From Nitrospira sp. (GTDB lineage Bacteria; Nitrospirota; Nitrospiria; Nitrospirales; UBA8639), in the NCBI GenBank assembly GCA_024760505.1, contig CP058931.1:3234001-3298000 (forward strand): DNA of 64,000 nt, given 5' to 3'. The notes under the pieces are model-generated. The model did not search any database and was not told the origin of the DNA. It saw only the letters and a list, made by a program, of their open reading frames with translations. Below, piece by piece: positions 1 to 8,020 of the stretch (its first letter is position 1; the number at the start of each line of letters is the position of its first letter). The position numbers and the translations under genes were made by a program.

Positions 1-1407
1 AAGATTGTTGCGGCGGTAGTAGGGTTGGCGGCTGCAGCCGGACCAGTGGCGCTGGCTTTAAGTGGGATTGTCTCAGTGGTCTCTACGCTGACGCCGCTCA
101 TTGTGGCGCTGACCGGTCCGGTGGGCTTGGCGGTGGCGGCCTTAGCCGGAGTAATAGCAGTGGTCGCGAACTGGGAGACCGTCAAGACGGAAGTGGTGCG
201 GCTGGCCAATGCGCTAGTGGACGGAGTGAAGACAGCCCTTATGGGTCGATTTAACGCCATCGTGAATTCCGTCAAAAACTCAGTGGGAAGCGTCACGGGA
301 TTTTTTGCGGATATGTACGAGAAAGTAGTGGGGCATTCCTATGTGCCAGATATGGTGACACGCATTCAGCAGGAATTCTCCTCACTCGATACGGTCATGG
401 TGGCGCCAGCCGAGAAGGCGACAAGTAGCGTTACAGATGCCTTTGACCGAATGAGCGAGTCAGTCTCGGGATTAAATGCCGGTGCGGGCAGCTCGCCCTT
501 TGGGGAAATGAGTCGGCAAGCGGAAGAGTCGGTCAGTTTCATGGATACGTTGTTTCGTGGGTTCAGCTTCAATCTCCAGACAGTCTTTGAGGATATTCGG
601 AGTTCGGCTGGCTATGTGTGGGGAGCCCTGCAAACGCAATTTACGGCCTCATTGGCGGGCATGATCCAAGGTACGGCCACATTTGCGGAATTCACAAAAA
701 ACCTCTACAGCACAGTCCTTCAAGCTGGGCTCAATCTGATCTTTACGCTCGCAACGCAGTGGGCGCTGGCGGAACTCCTCAAGGTTAATGCCAGTAAGAC
801 GGCGCTGGCGGAAACGACGGCCGTCGATCAGGCGCGGCTGGCGATGACCACCCAAACCGAAGCGTCGCGCGTGGCGGTGATTACGGCTGCCAATGCGGCT
901 ATCGCGCAATCGGCTCTGGTCTCTGTTGTAGCGATCACCACGGTCGCAAATGCGTCGCTTTCTGTCCTTGAATTTACATTGCAGGCCATCGTGGGGTTTA
1001 TGCTTGCGGTTGCGGCAGTTGTGTCCGCAGCGCCACTTGTCGGGCCCCCGCTTGCCGCGCAAATCTCTGCAGCTGCAGGCGCGGCAGAAGGCGTTGGATC
1101 GGCGGCTATCGCATCCGCTGCGGCTGGTATCCAAGCTTCGGCAGGGGCAGCCATCGTGACTCTTGGAAAATTGTCATTTGGTGGAATTCCTGTGCTAGGG
1201 AACGGCGGCATCGTGTCTACGCCGACGTTGGCGATGATCGGGGAGAAACATCAAAAGGAAGCGGTCATTCCGTTAGATCGATTGGACAGCTACCTGAGTG
1301 GCGGATCGCAAACGCTCATCTTGGAAGTGGATGGCCGGCGGATGATGGAACGACTGATTCCCCATATGCCGAAAGTGGTCCGGATGAAATTAGGAGCGTC
1401 GCTGTAG
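1..1407 (+). CDS. Phage tail tape-measure protein, C-terminal part (5' end outside window)
   Basis: The reading frame is open from base 1, so the gene begins before the window and about 469 codons are visible. The protein is rich in Ala, Val and Ser, with hydrophobic stretches in its first 50 visible residues and again near residues 320-390. It ends with a Gly-rich segment of the type GGIVSTPTLAMIGE followed by EAVIPL, which is typical of the C-terminus of tail tape-measure proteins (TMP, TP901/lambda H-like). The family sets tail length and is ejected during infection. It is the only clear virion gene here. The cargo genes and integrase that follow make it part of an integrated prophage or remnant whose other structural genes lie to the left. 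Family assignment rests on composition and the C-terminal signature. Confidence 0.8.
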   Translation, partial: KIVAAVVGLAAAAGPVALALSGIVSVVSTLTPLIVALTGPVGLAVAALAGVIAVVANWETVKTEVVRLANALVDGVKTALMGRFNAIVNSVKNSVGSVTGFFADMYEKVVGHSYVPDMVTRIQQEFSSLDTVMVAPAEKATSSVTDAFDRMSESVSGLNAGAGSSPFGEMSRQAEESVSFMDTLFRGFSFNLQTVFEDIRSSAGYVWGALQTQFTASLAGMIQGTATFAEFTKNLYSTVLQAGLNLIFTLATQWALAELLKVNASKTALAETTAVDQARLAMTTQTEASRVAVITAANAAIAQSALVSVVAITTVANASLSVLEFTLQAIVGFMLAVAAVVSAAPLVGPPLAAQISAAAGAAEGVGSAAIASAAAGIQASAGAAIVTLGKLSFGGIPVLGNGGIVSTPTLAMIGEKHQKEAVIPLDRLDSYLSGGSQTLILEVDGRRMMERLIPHMPKVVRMKLGASL

Positions 1408-1422
1408 AAAAGACTCCCGCAC

Positions 1423-1659
1423 ATGCTGATACGCAACAACAAAAGAGGCCAGGTGATACTTGACCGTCAGCCGTCTTGGACATGTCGGTATTGCCATCAT
1501 GCATTGGTCTTCGGGGAAAGTGAAGATGGAATGGAGCCTACCTGTTCCCCAAGCATCAGAATCGGATGGCTCTGTCAGTGGTGTGGCAGTGTCGCGTATG
1601 GGCCAATGCAGACCAATAGGTATTCAACTGAGGTGGAACTTTCAGGAGAATGGCGATGA
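1423..1659 (+). CDS. Small putative zinc-ribbon protein in prophage
   Basis: A 78-residue reading frame starts 15 bases after the tape-measure stop. It contains two Cys pairs, WTCRYC near residue 20 and WLCQWC near residue 50, the spacing expected for a four-Cys zinc ribbon. No convincing ribosome binding site precedes the ATG. A second 69-codon frame overlaps it (1460-1669) but has no recognisable motif. I prefer the Cys-containing frame because the paired CxxC knuckles are unlikely by chance. Function is unknown; small zinc-ribbon proteins are common in phage genomes. Confidence 0.4.
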   Translation: MLIRNNKRGQVILDRQPSWTCRYCHHALVFGESEDGMEPTCSPSIRIGWLCQWCGSVAYGPMQTNRYSTEVELSGEWR

Positions 1660-1677
1660 GGCGCATTAACAATCTTG

Positions 1678-2373
1678 CTAAAAGGTCGTGGTGGTTACCC
1701 CGATCACCACGCCCTGATCGTTGAAGGTGATGATATGGGAAGCGCCCTTGCTTGTTCCGGCTCCCGTATTAATCGTGGTTTGAAAATAGGTCCAGAGTTC
1801 TTGGGTGCCTTCGGTAGATTGGCTGGTGGTTTTTGTCATGGGGTTGCCCAGGATCTCCTGAACCTCTTCTTGGGTGGAGACATTAATTTTGACCTTCTGA
1901 AGAGCATCAAGGGAAATTGACTGACCAAGAGACTGCCCAGAGGTATTCATTTTGGTTTCGGTTTGTGATTGCACGTGAGAGTTAAACCCCAGATTACTCT
2001 GATAGGTTCCCCTGGTGATGCTTTGTACGATGCCATTTTCAGAAAAAAAGAGGGTGAGGCCCTGGCTCTCAGATTTAATGGCATCATCTGAAGCCATAGC
2101 AAACAACCCGAAAACAGGAACATAGAGAAGAGGATGAGTTGAGGCTGTCGCATGCGTGTAATTCCAGATTTCTTGGGTTCGCCCATCCACTGTCGTGCTA
2201 ATGACATTAGTTGGTGACCCCAAGAGGGCTTTCACTTCCTCTTTGGTAGTCACACCCAATCGGATTTGGGAGGTCAGAGTTTCGTCTTTAACAGAAGGAT
2301 TTCCGTATGAGGCACATGCAGGTAACAGACTCACCAACCCGATAAGAATAAAAAAACGAAGCGAGGGGGACAT
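1678..2373 (-). CDS. Lipoprotein with two BamE/SmpA-like repeats
   Basis: A 231-residue protein with a hydrophobic signal peptide and a lipobox at LLPACAS (Cys about residue 20), so it should be a lipoprotein. After the anchor there are two related segments: residues about 30-110 (LGVTTKEEVKALLGSPTNVI) and about 155-231 (VSTQEEVQEILGNPMTKT). Both carry the G(V/M)T-x-EEV-x-x-LLG-x-P pattern of the SmpA/OmlA/BamE fold, and each ends in a tryptophan-tyrosine element followed by a beta strand. BamE proteins belong to the outer-membrane beta-barrel assembly machinery, but many homologues are uncharacterised. It lies inside the prophage block, opposite to the phage genes, so it may be a cargo gene altering the host envelope. 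It precedes no other lipoprotein gene. Confidence 0.65.
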   Translation of the reverse strand: MSPSLRFFILIGLVSLLPACASYGNPSVKDETLTSQIRLGVTTKEEVKALLGSPTNVISTTVDGRTQEIWNYTHATASTHPLLYVPVFGLFAMASDDAIKSESQGLTLFFSENGIVQSITRGTYQSNLGFNSHVQSQTETKMNTSGQSLGQSISLDALQKVKINVSTQEEVQEILGNPMTKTTSQSTEGTQELWTYFQTTINTGAGTSKGASHIITFNDQGVVIGVTTTTF

Positions 2374-2385
2374 GGTGCTTTCCTT

Positions 2386-2781
2386 TCACGGAGAGTTGCC
2401 TGGCATAAGGTCCATGATGGTTATGGTCCAGTCCTTGATAGCATTCACTTTAAAGTAATACTCCCCGGCCTTAGGGAAATAACTGTCACCCTTTCCTCCA
2501 TCTGGAGCATTGATGACGATTCCCTCAAGGCTTCCCTCTTTTGTGTGGAGCGAGGCTATAATCAACCCGGACGATTCCCACCGAATTTCCCATTCACCCT
2601 TCACGGTGAACGGCCGGGTGTTTTTGGTTCCTGTTCCCGAAAACGTGACCAATTCCCTCTCCTGAAAAGGCAGGAGTTCTGCTGCAGAAACGAAAATCGG
2701 AAGCCACAGGAGCATCCATCCCACAATGGATACCACATATTGTTTCCTTTTCTTTGGCATCACTTTTGGGATCAGGGGCAC
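2386..2781 (-). CDS. Small exported protein of unknown function
   Basis: A 131-residue protein with a positively charged N-terminus (PKKRKQ) and a hydrophobic stretch at about residues 15-33 ending VSAAE, consistent with a signal peptide. The mature part is beta-rich, with a central EWEIRWESSG segment and a C-terminal GEYYFKVNAIKDWTITI stretch, suggesting a small beta-sandwich. The GTG start at 2781 has a GGGGAGA ribosome binding site about 8 bases upstream and overlaps the end of the preceding RHH gene; an alternative ATG lies at 2760. It is probably translationally coupled to that gene. I do not recognise the family. It sits between the lipoprotein and the RHH gene in a minus-strand cargo block of the prophage. 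Confidence 0.55.
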   Translation of the reverse strand: MPLIPKVMPKKRKQYVVSIVGWMLLWLPIFVSAAELLPFQERELVTFSGTGTKNTRPFTVKGEWEIRWESSGLIIASLHTKEGSLEGIVINAPDGGKGDSYFPKAGEYYFKVNAIKDWTITIMDLMPGNSP

Positions 2782-2978
2782 GTTAATTTCTCCCCCCCCG
2801 GCAACTGCCCCTTCTTTTCCAATTCGGTCACATGCTCTTGAAGCAAGTCCTTCACATAATCGGTAAGGCTTTTCCCCTGAAGGGCAGCGACAGCCTTTAA
2901 TTTCCGGGCCACCTCTTTAGGGGTTCCCCGCAAATACAACACGGTGGTGTCTGATTCGTCGATAGGTCCTTTCGGCAT
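2772..2978 (-). CDS. Ribbon-helix-helix-like small protein
   Basis: A 68-residue protein: a short beta segment (DTTVLYLRGTP), then helices EVARKLKAVAALQG and SLTDYVKDLLQEHVTELEK. This beta-helix-helix order, including the GKSLTDYV turn, is typical of ribbon-helix-helix DNA-binding proteins such as Arc/MetJ-type antitoxins. No toxin-like gene is adjacent; the overlapping downstream gene encodes an exported protein instead. It could be a phage regulator or an orphan antitoxin. The assignment comes from pattern only and the family is short and degenerate. Confidence 0.5.
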   Translation of the reverse strand: MPKGPIDESDTTVLYLRGTPKEVARKLKAVAALQGKSLTDYVKDLLQEHVTELEKKGQLPGGEKLTCP

Positions 2979-3095
2979 GGCTCAGAAGCCTACCGCAACA
3001 AGTATTAGCAAGCAACAGCTAATTGCACCAATTGATAGCAAATGATATCTTATATGCATTGAAATCACTATCTATCAAAAGAAAGGAGTCCCCCT

Positions 3096-3392
3096 ATGAA
3101 AACGAAACAAGCTACCGCCATGCCTTTGCCTCAACTTGAAGCCCATCCGGCTCTGTCCATTGTTCATGGACAACCGTTGATCGACATGGAAGAACTGTTA
3201 CAAGAGCAGGGTTTTGCGCTGAAAGCGGCGGCTTTTTTGAACGAGGTCCAGTTGAGTCAGGAATTCTGGGACACACGGAAAGATCCCATTGAGGATCAAG
3301 TTAATTTGGGGTTGGCCCTTTCGGCCGTTCGGTTGCATCTCCAACAAATCACCGCTCAAGCTCAAAAGCTGGAATTGAGGGAAGGGAGGTAG
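3096..3392 (+). CDS. Small protein directly upstream of the integrase, unknown
   Basis: A 98-residue soluble protein preceded by a good AAAGGAG site. It ends 3 bases before the integrase start, so the two genes are very likely cotranscribed and coupled. Sequence is mainly helical, with a Glu/Gln-rich C-terminal helix (LHLQQITAQAQKLELREG). No membrane segment or recognised motif. In comparable elements this position is often held by an excisionase or regulatory protein, but nothing here shows a winged-helix or HTH signature, so function is left open. Confidence 0.55.
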   Translation: MKTKQATAMPLPQLEAHPALSIVHGQPLIDMEELLQEQGFALKAAAFLNEVQLSQEFWDTRKDPIEDQVNLGLALSAVRLHLQQITAQAQKLELREGR

Positions 3393-3395
3393 CCC

Positions 3396-4625
3396 ATGGC
3401 ACGGAAAGGCCGGCAGGATCGAGGGTTGATGCAACGCACGGATAAACAGGGCAAATCTGCGTGGTATGTGCGACTGTATCATGATGGCAAGGAGCGGCGG
3501 TTTGGCTCGTTTCCGACCAAAACCAAAGCCCGAGAGTTTTATGAAAAAGCCAAGACCGAACAAAAAGAAGAGCGGTTCTTTCCGGAACTGCACCAGGTCC
3601 GCGGCCAGGTGATGGCCCATGAGGTGATTACCGGGTATTGGGAGCAGAACCGAATGAAACGATCCGCCAGAGATCAGGAATTTTTCGCGACCTGGTGGAA
3701 AGTCCGGTTGAAGGGGATGCGGGTGTCGGCCATCACGCGCCCCTTGTTGAGCACCATTCGCCAAGAATTGCTGGAAGGGGAACGCAGCCCGCAACGAGTG
3801 AATCGTTATTTGGCGTGGCTCCGGGCCTGTTTAAACCATGCCATCATGGATGGCCACCTGAAAACCAACCCAGTGAAAAAGATGATGTTCAAGGAACCGC
3901 CTGGACGAATGCGCCTAGTGACACCAGAAGAAGAGTCGAAGCTGTTGGAGGAGGTTGGTCCCACCTATGCGCCGTGGGTCCGCTTGGCCATTCTCACAGG
4001 TATGCGCCAGGGCGAACAATTCAGTCTGCAATGGAAGGACGTAGACTTGGAAAAGGGATTCCTGACTCTACCCCAAACCAAAGCGGGCGGGGTGCAATAT
4101 GTCTATTTGAATGAAGAGGCCAAGGCCATCCTCCGAGAGTTTGATTCCTGGCAACGGTCGAAATGGGTCTTTCCGTGTCCGAAGCCCGTCTCTCGTGATG
4201 AGCAGAATCAAAAAGCAGATACCCATGTTGATCCCCGCAAATTCTATAGCCGGACCTACCTGCCGGCCATGAAGCGGGTGATGGAGAAAACGGGCATGGA
4301 GTGGACGAGCTGGCACGATCTCCGGCATTGCTATGCGTCCCGGTTGGCCATGAGCGGAGTCAGTTTAGGGGTGATTGCTGCCCTGCTGCGCCATAGTGGA
4401 ACCGCCATGGTCAAACGGTATGCCCACCTCTCGCCGTCCCATTTAAGCGTAGCGGTCGAACAAGTGGCGGGATTTGGCAAATCCCTTAATCTGGAACCAC
4501 GGCAAACCGATAAGGCTAAGGAAGTACAAACCGGAAGAGAGACTCTCCAAGAACCGGCTTTTGATGCGGGAACCGTGACTACAACCGGAAACGGAGAGGG
4601 GACTGAAAGGGTGGAAACTGTGTAA
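3396..4625 (+). CDS. Tyrosine-family site-specific integrase
   Basis: A 409-residue phage-type tyrosine recombinase. Residues about 1-55 form an AP2-like arm-binding domain (AWYVRLYHDGKERRFGSF), followed by a core-binding helical domain (about 70-170) and the catalytic domain (about 175-360). Catalytic residues are visible: Arg in LTGMRQGEQ (R204), HDLR (H307, R310), LLRHSG (H333), and the nucleophile in VKRYAHL (Y342). A tail of about 50 residues rich in Thr and Glu follows. The start has a strong GGAGG site. The stop lies 14 bases from the 3' end of a tRNA gene, the classic position for an integrase that uses that tRNA as attachment site. It would integrate and excise the element to its left. 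Confidence 0.93.
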   Translation: MARKGRQDRGLMQRTDKQGKSAWYVRLYHDGKERRFGSFPTKTKAREFYEKAKTEQKEERFFPELHQVRGQVMAHEVITGYWEQNRMKRSARDQEFFATWWKVRLKGMRVSAITRPLLSTIRQELLEGERSPQRVNRYLAWLRACLNHAIMDGHLKTNPVKKMMFKEPPGRMRLVTPEEESKLLEEVGPTYAPWVRLAILTGMRQGEQFSLQWKDVDLEKGFLTLPQTKAGGVQYVYLNEEAKAILREFDSWQRSKWVFPCPKPVSRDEQNQKADTHVDPRKFYSRTYLPAMKRVMEKTGMEWTSWHDLRHCYASRLAMSGVSLGVIAALLRHSGTAMVKRYAHLSPSHLSVAVEQVAGFGKSLNLEPRQTDKAKEVQTGRETLQEPAFDAGTVTTTGNGEGTERVETV

Positions 4626-4639
4626 GTGGTTGAAACATT

Positions 4640-4715
4640 TGGTGGCGGTGGAGGGATTTGAACCCCCGGCCCGCGGCTTATGAGTCCGCTGCTCTACCAC
4701 CTGAGCTACACCGCC
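4640..4715 (-). tRNA. tRNA with CAT anticodon (Met, or Ile2 if lysidine-modified)
   Basis: Reverse-strand cloverleaf of 76 nt including an encoded CCA: acceptor GGCGGTG pairs with CACCGCC, D stem GCTC/GAGC, anticodon loop CTCATAA (anticodon CAT), T arm with GGTTCAAATCC-type loop. The anticodon stem GCGGA/GCCGC has four pairs plus an A-G mismatch next to the loop. CAT can be elongator Met or Ile2 (AUA-reading after lysidine modification); the body (GGCGG acceptor) favours elongator Met. Its 3' end faces the integrase gene, so this is the likely attachment site (attB/attR) of the prophage, with the full tRNA kept on the right side. Confidence 0.9.
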
Positions 4716-4918
4716 GTATTTCACCCGGAACGAAAAGATCTATACCATAGCTGGAGAACTTGGGACAATTCTTTTTCTGAAAATGATCCAGTTTTAGGTG
4801 AATTTCCTAGCTCTAGTGCCCTGGATTCCTTTAGAGCCGCCTTTACTTGATCCTTGTAGGACCTAGGGATCGTGGAGATACTTTTAAAACTCTTATTTAT
4901 TTACCTCGGAAGGTTTTT

Positions 4919-6172
4919 ATGACTTCAACGGCCGCTCAAAACATCAAGCAATCCGTTCTGGTCGGGCGACAAGCTATTTTTGATCGTCAAAAAGGAGTTT
5001 TTGGGTATGAACTCCTGTATCGAGATGGTCAAGCCAATAGTGCGCAAGTAGTTGACGGGGATGAGGCCACCGCCAGGGTCATGGTGAATACGTTTTTAGA
5101 GATGGGAATTGACCAAATAGCTGGAACGAGTCAGGCGTTCATCAACCTGACAGCGAATTTCTTTTTAAGCCAAAATTATGAAGTCCTGCCAAAGCACAAT
5201 GTGGTTCTTGAGGTGTTGGAGTCCATTGAGCCTACGCCCATCGTCATCCAATCGCTTGTCAGGGCTAGGCAACTTGGCTACAAAATTGCGTTAGATGACT
5301 TTATCGTTCGGGATTCTCATCGAGCATTACTAGAGGTTGCTGACTTTGTAAAAGTGGATATATTGGCATTAACGATTGAACAGCTTCTTGAGCAAATTGA
5401 TGTGTTGAAGCAATACCCGGTTCATTTGCTTGCAGAAAAAGTCGAAGATCAAGAAGTGTATACGCTGTGTTATGAAAAAGGATTTGAATATTTTCAAGGG
5501 TACTTTTTCTGTAAACCGCAAATCATGGAGGGAGTCAAGCTTTCCGGTAATCGCATGGCGATCGTGCTTTTATTAGCCAAATTGCAAGATCCTGATATTC
5601 AAATAAAAGATCTTGAGGAATTAGTCGAAAATGACCTGTCACTAAGCCTGAAGCTTCTTCGTTTTGTGAACTCTGCGTCTGTGGGCCTTCCTCGAGTGGT
5701 TAATTCAATTGGGCAGGCCGTGGGGATGGTAGGGACCGAACGTATGCGGCAATGGGCCTCCTTACTGGTGCTGGCTCATACTGGTGGAAAGCCAAGCGAG
5801 CTGATGCGCATTGCCCTCATCCGGGGACGAATGTGTCAAGGTTTGAGCCGGTTGCAAGGAGAGTCTACCAGCCAAGGCTTTACCGTTGGCCTATTTTCTG
5901 TGTTGGATGCCTACTTTGATTGTGAGATGAAGCAACTTCTCGCAGACCTTCCCCTTGCTTCGGAAATTCTGCTTGCTCTGACCGAAGGGCAGGGGTGTTT
6001 AGGGGAAATTTTAAAATGCGTGATGTCTTACGAACGAGGGGAGTGGAATCAAATTGAGAACAGTCGTTTTGAACCCCATGTGGTGCGACAAGAGTATTTT
6101 CTCAGTGCTGAATGGGCCAACGAGGTCATGAAGACGACTCTTGCCGGGAATGAAAATAGCAGAGAAGGATGA
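4919..6172 (+). CDS. EAL-HDOD signalling protein (YuxH-like)
   Basis: The product has about 417 residues from the ATG at 4919, which has a GGAAGG site; an upstream start at 4847 is less likely. Residues about 10-210 form an EAL-type domain: GYELLYRD corresponds to the EAL motif, then FINLT, VVLEVLES, IALDDFIVRD, FVKVD, LLAEKVE and FQGYFFCKP. Many metal and c-di-GMP ligands are kept, though in variant form (ELL, DDFI). Residues about 215-400 form an HDOD domain (LLRFVNSASVG, VGTERMRQWASLLVL). In this architecture the proteins usually sense or bind c-di-GMP and relay to motility or surface behaviour; catalytic activity is uncertain. It stands alone after the tRNA. Confidence 0.88.
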   Translation: MTSTAAQNIKQSVLVGRQAIFDRQKGVFGYELLYRDGQANSAQVVDGDEATARVMVNTFLEMGIDQIAGTSQAFINLTANFFLSQNYEVLPKHNVVLEVLESIEPTPIVIQSLVRARQLGYKIALDDFIVRDSHRALLEVADFVKVDILALTIEQLLEQIDVLKQYPVHLLAEKVEDQEVYTLCYEKGFEYFQGYFFCKPQIMEGVKLSGNRMAIVLLLAKLQDPDIQIKDLEELVENDLSLSLKLLRFVNSASVGLPRVVNSIGQAVGMVGTERMRQWASLLVLAHTGGKPSELMRIALIRGRMCQGLSRLQGESTSQGFTVGLFSVLDAYFDCEMKQLLADLPLASEILLALTEGQGCLGEILKCVMSYERGEWNQIENSRFEPHVVRQEYFLSAEWANEVMKTTLAGNENSREG

Positions 6173-6195
6173 GGTGGAAGGTTGGAAAACCAGGA

Positions 6196-7362
6196 TTATC
6201 CCCTTCGTTTGTCGTCTGGTTCTCCTACGAAATAATTCAGCACACCTAAACCCTTCTCGCTAAGCTCAATAGGCTTATCATCGGATTCAGGGGCCAGTTG
6301 GTCGTCAGGGAGTTGGGGGTAAATTTTGATCCGTAGGCTTTCCTCCAACCCTTCATCTGAAAAATCCATATCATTAAGCAGAGCGTGTAATCGTTGGAAA
6401 GCTAAAATAGAACGAGCATGGGATTTCCATGTTCCCGAGAATTCCGTGTCATTTATTTTGGTAATGCTTGTCCAGAACTTTGATTCTTCAGGCTCTGACA
6501 TGCTTCCGTCGACGAATGCTCGTAATTTATCAAGTAACGCCTCCTCTGTTTTTTCCAAACCATCGTATTCAACCATTGACCTTTCGATGGGGCGTTGGGA
6601 TAAGAGGGCAAGTGTTTCTTGCCAGAGGTTAATTGGTTGTAACGACTCATTCGGTGAGGAGAGTTTTTCCTGGTATTTTTGTAATTCAGTCAGAAAGTGT
6701 TGAAGGGCCTTAACCTTCCTGGCAACTAGGCTCCCTAAAGGAATTCCCCAGACATGAGCAATCTCGTGATCCTTTAACGGGGAATTTCCGGAAGCAATGA
6801 ATTCATTTTGAGCGAACTTCAATCGACGTCTGAAGATCCCACGTCGTCGCAATAAGGCCTGATATTCCAGGAGTAGTCGCTGAATTTGATACTCCTTCGT
6901 GGAGAGTTCCTGATTATCCCATGCACGCTGTAATTTCCGGAGTTCCTGTCGAAGTAGAATCGAGGGTGCTTGGGTTTTAGTATCATGCAAGGCATTTTGG
7001 GTCAATCCAAATTCTGAAACAAGTAACCGCTCTGCGATCTGAATGGATTTATCAATGTTTTTTAATGCTTGAGTCAGGAATTCAATGTGCATTCCTGGGC
7101 GTTCTCGTTTTTGCCGGTAGTAATCTTTGTACTGGTTTGCCCGGGATGTGATATTTCTTTCGGCTTCAAGAGAAAGCGGGTTTCCTTTTGGCTGATTGCC
7201 TGCCAGGAAGCGGGAATCGGGTTGATCGCTGACCATATAGGCGATGGCCTCAGAACTTAGGTTCATGTACTGCAACAAAAGAAGCTGCAACATGGTGCGG
7301 CCTTGAGTTGGTAGCGCCTGAATGGCTGATTCAATGTGTTCAAAACGCAGTGTTGTAGACAT
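6196..7362 (-). CDS. Conserved-looking protein of unknown function
   Basis: A 388-residue soluble protein, rich in Gln, Leu, Arg and Glu and predicted to be almost entirely helical. Residues about 90-230 look like coiled coils (RQELRKLQRAWDNQE, YQIQRLLLEYQALLRRRG). No signal peptide or membrane segment. A region near residues 200-225 (KDHEIAHVWGIPLGSLVARK) resembles a helix-turn-helix, comparable to sigma region-4-like folds, but the match is weak. The acidic C-terminal tail ends in DDKRRG. It converges on the EAL-HDOD gene with only 23 bases between. I do not recognise the family. Confidence 0.6.
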   Translation of the reverse strand: MSTTLRFEHIESAIQALPTQGRTMLQLLLLQYMNLSSEAIAYMVSDQPDSRFLAGNQPKGNPLSLEAERNITSRANQYKDYYRQKRERPGMHIEFLTQALKNIDKSIQIAERLLVSEFGLTQNALHDTKTQAPSILLRQELRKLQRAWDNQELSTKEYQIQRLLLEYQALLRRRGIFRRRLKFAQNEFIASGNSPLKDHEIAHVWGIPLGSLVARKVKALQHFLTELQKYQEKLSSPNESLQPINLWQETLALLSQRPIERSMVEYDGLEKTEEALLDKLRAFVDGSMSEPEESKFWTSITKINDTEFSGTWKSHARSILAFQRLHALLNDMDFSDEGLEESLRIKIYPQLPDDQLAPESDDKPIELSEKGLGVLNYFVGEPDDKRRG

Positions 7363-7410
7363 AATTATTTATGAGCTCAAGGACAAGATTTTGTATTTCA
7401 ACCTTTAGTT

Positions 7411-7626
7411 TTATGGAGTGCCATTATCAAGAGATTCGAGGCATGTGGCTGCATATTCTCTTAGTTGCTGTACTGTTCCATTGGCATAGAGTTCTCGGGG
7501 AATTTCAATTTTGACTAATTGCGATGGATCGACCCCCCGTTCTGCGGCCCAATCTTCGTCAATATATAAGGTTACCGCGCCATCTTTGTCCCGGCGCACA
7601 AAAAGGATATCTTTTTCCCCTTCCAT
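7411..7626 (-). CDS. Small acidic protein of unknown function
   Basis: About 71 residues from the ATG at 7626, which has a CGGGAG site; a longer frame to 7674 lacks one. Sequence: two short beta strands (DILFVRRDKDGAVTLYID), then a Pro-containing turn and a helix (GTVQQLREYAATCLES). No known motif. It lies 48 bases upstream of the 388-residue unknown gene on the same strand and may be cotranscribed with it. Confidence 0.5.
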   Translation of the reverse strand: MEGEKDILFVRRDKDGAVTLYIDEDWAAERGVDPSQLVKIEIPRELYANGTVQQLREYAATCLESLDNGTP

Positions 7627-7674
7627 CTCTGACACTCCCGAATGAAAATTACACTTTGATTTTCTTGATAACAC

Positions 7675-8020
7675 ACCTCTTTGAGGCCTGTCAAAATGGT
7701 CGAGTGCCTTGGTGTGGGTTAATCAGATGTTCTGAAACCCAAGGTATTTTATTAGAAATTTGTTGCTGGAGGTAGGAGAATCGGTAAGGCCTGGGGTGCC
7801 GCTGTTGTAACTGATGAAATCATCCGTACGCACTGTCGGGCAGGAGCACAATCAAGTGTCAGCCCTATCTAGGATTGAGGAAAGTTTTAATTTATCGGGA
7901 AAATTTGAATTATAAACACATACAGATACCCTTCAATTGAAGGGTATCTGTTAAAGGGCTCATTTTGGAATGAAGTCTGGGGGCTGCTCTAAAGTGCGTT
8001 ACGAGAATGATTGAGAGAGA
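7675..8020. other. Intergenic region containing one large palindrome
   Basis: No plausible gene on either strand. The only structure seen is the perfect palindrome at 7922-7951, just downstream of the HemQ-family gene. Confidence 0.6.
7922..7951 (-). terminator. Perfect 30-bp palindrome, likely transcription terminator
   Basis: The 30 bases are exactly self-complementary (left half ACAGATACCCTTCAA). As RNA they form a 13-bp stem with an AATT loop. It lies about 70 bases past the stop of the minus-strand HemQ-family gene and is followed on that strand by an AT-rich run, so a terminator is the simplest reading. It lacks a clean poly-U tract, and its perfection would also suit a binding site for a dimeric protein. 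Confidence 0.5.

Noticed and set aside
1460..1669. Second reading frame overlapping the zinc-ribbon frame
   Set aside because: No motif or ribosome binding site; the Cys-bearing frame is more plausible.
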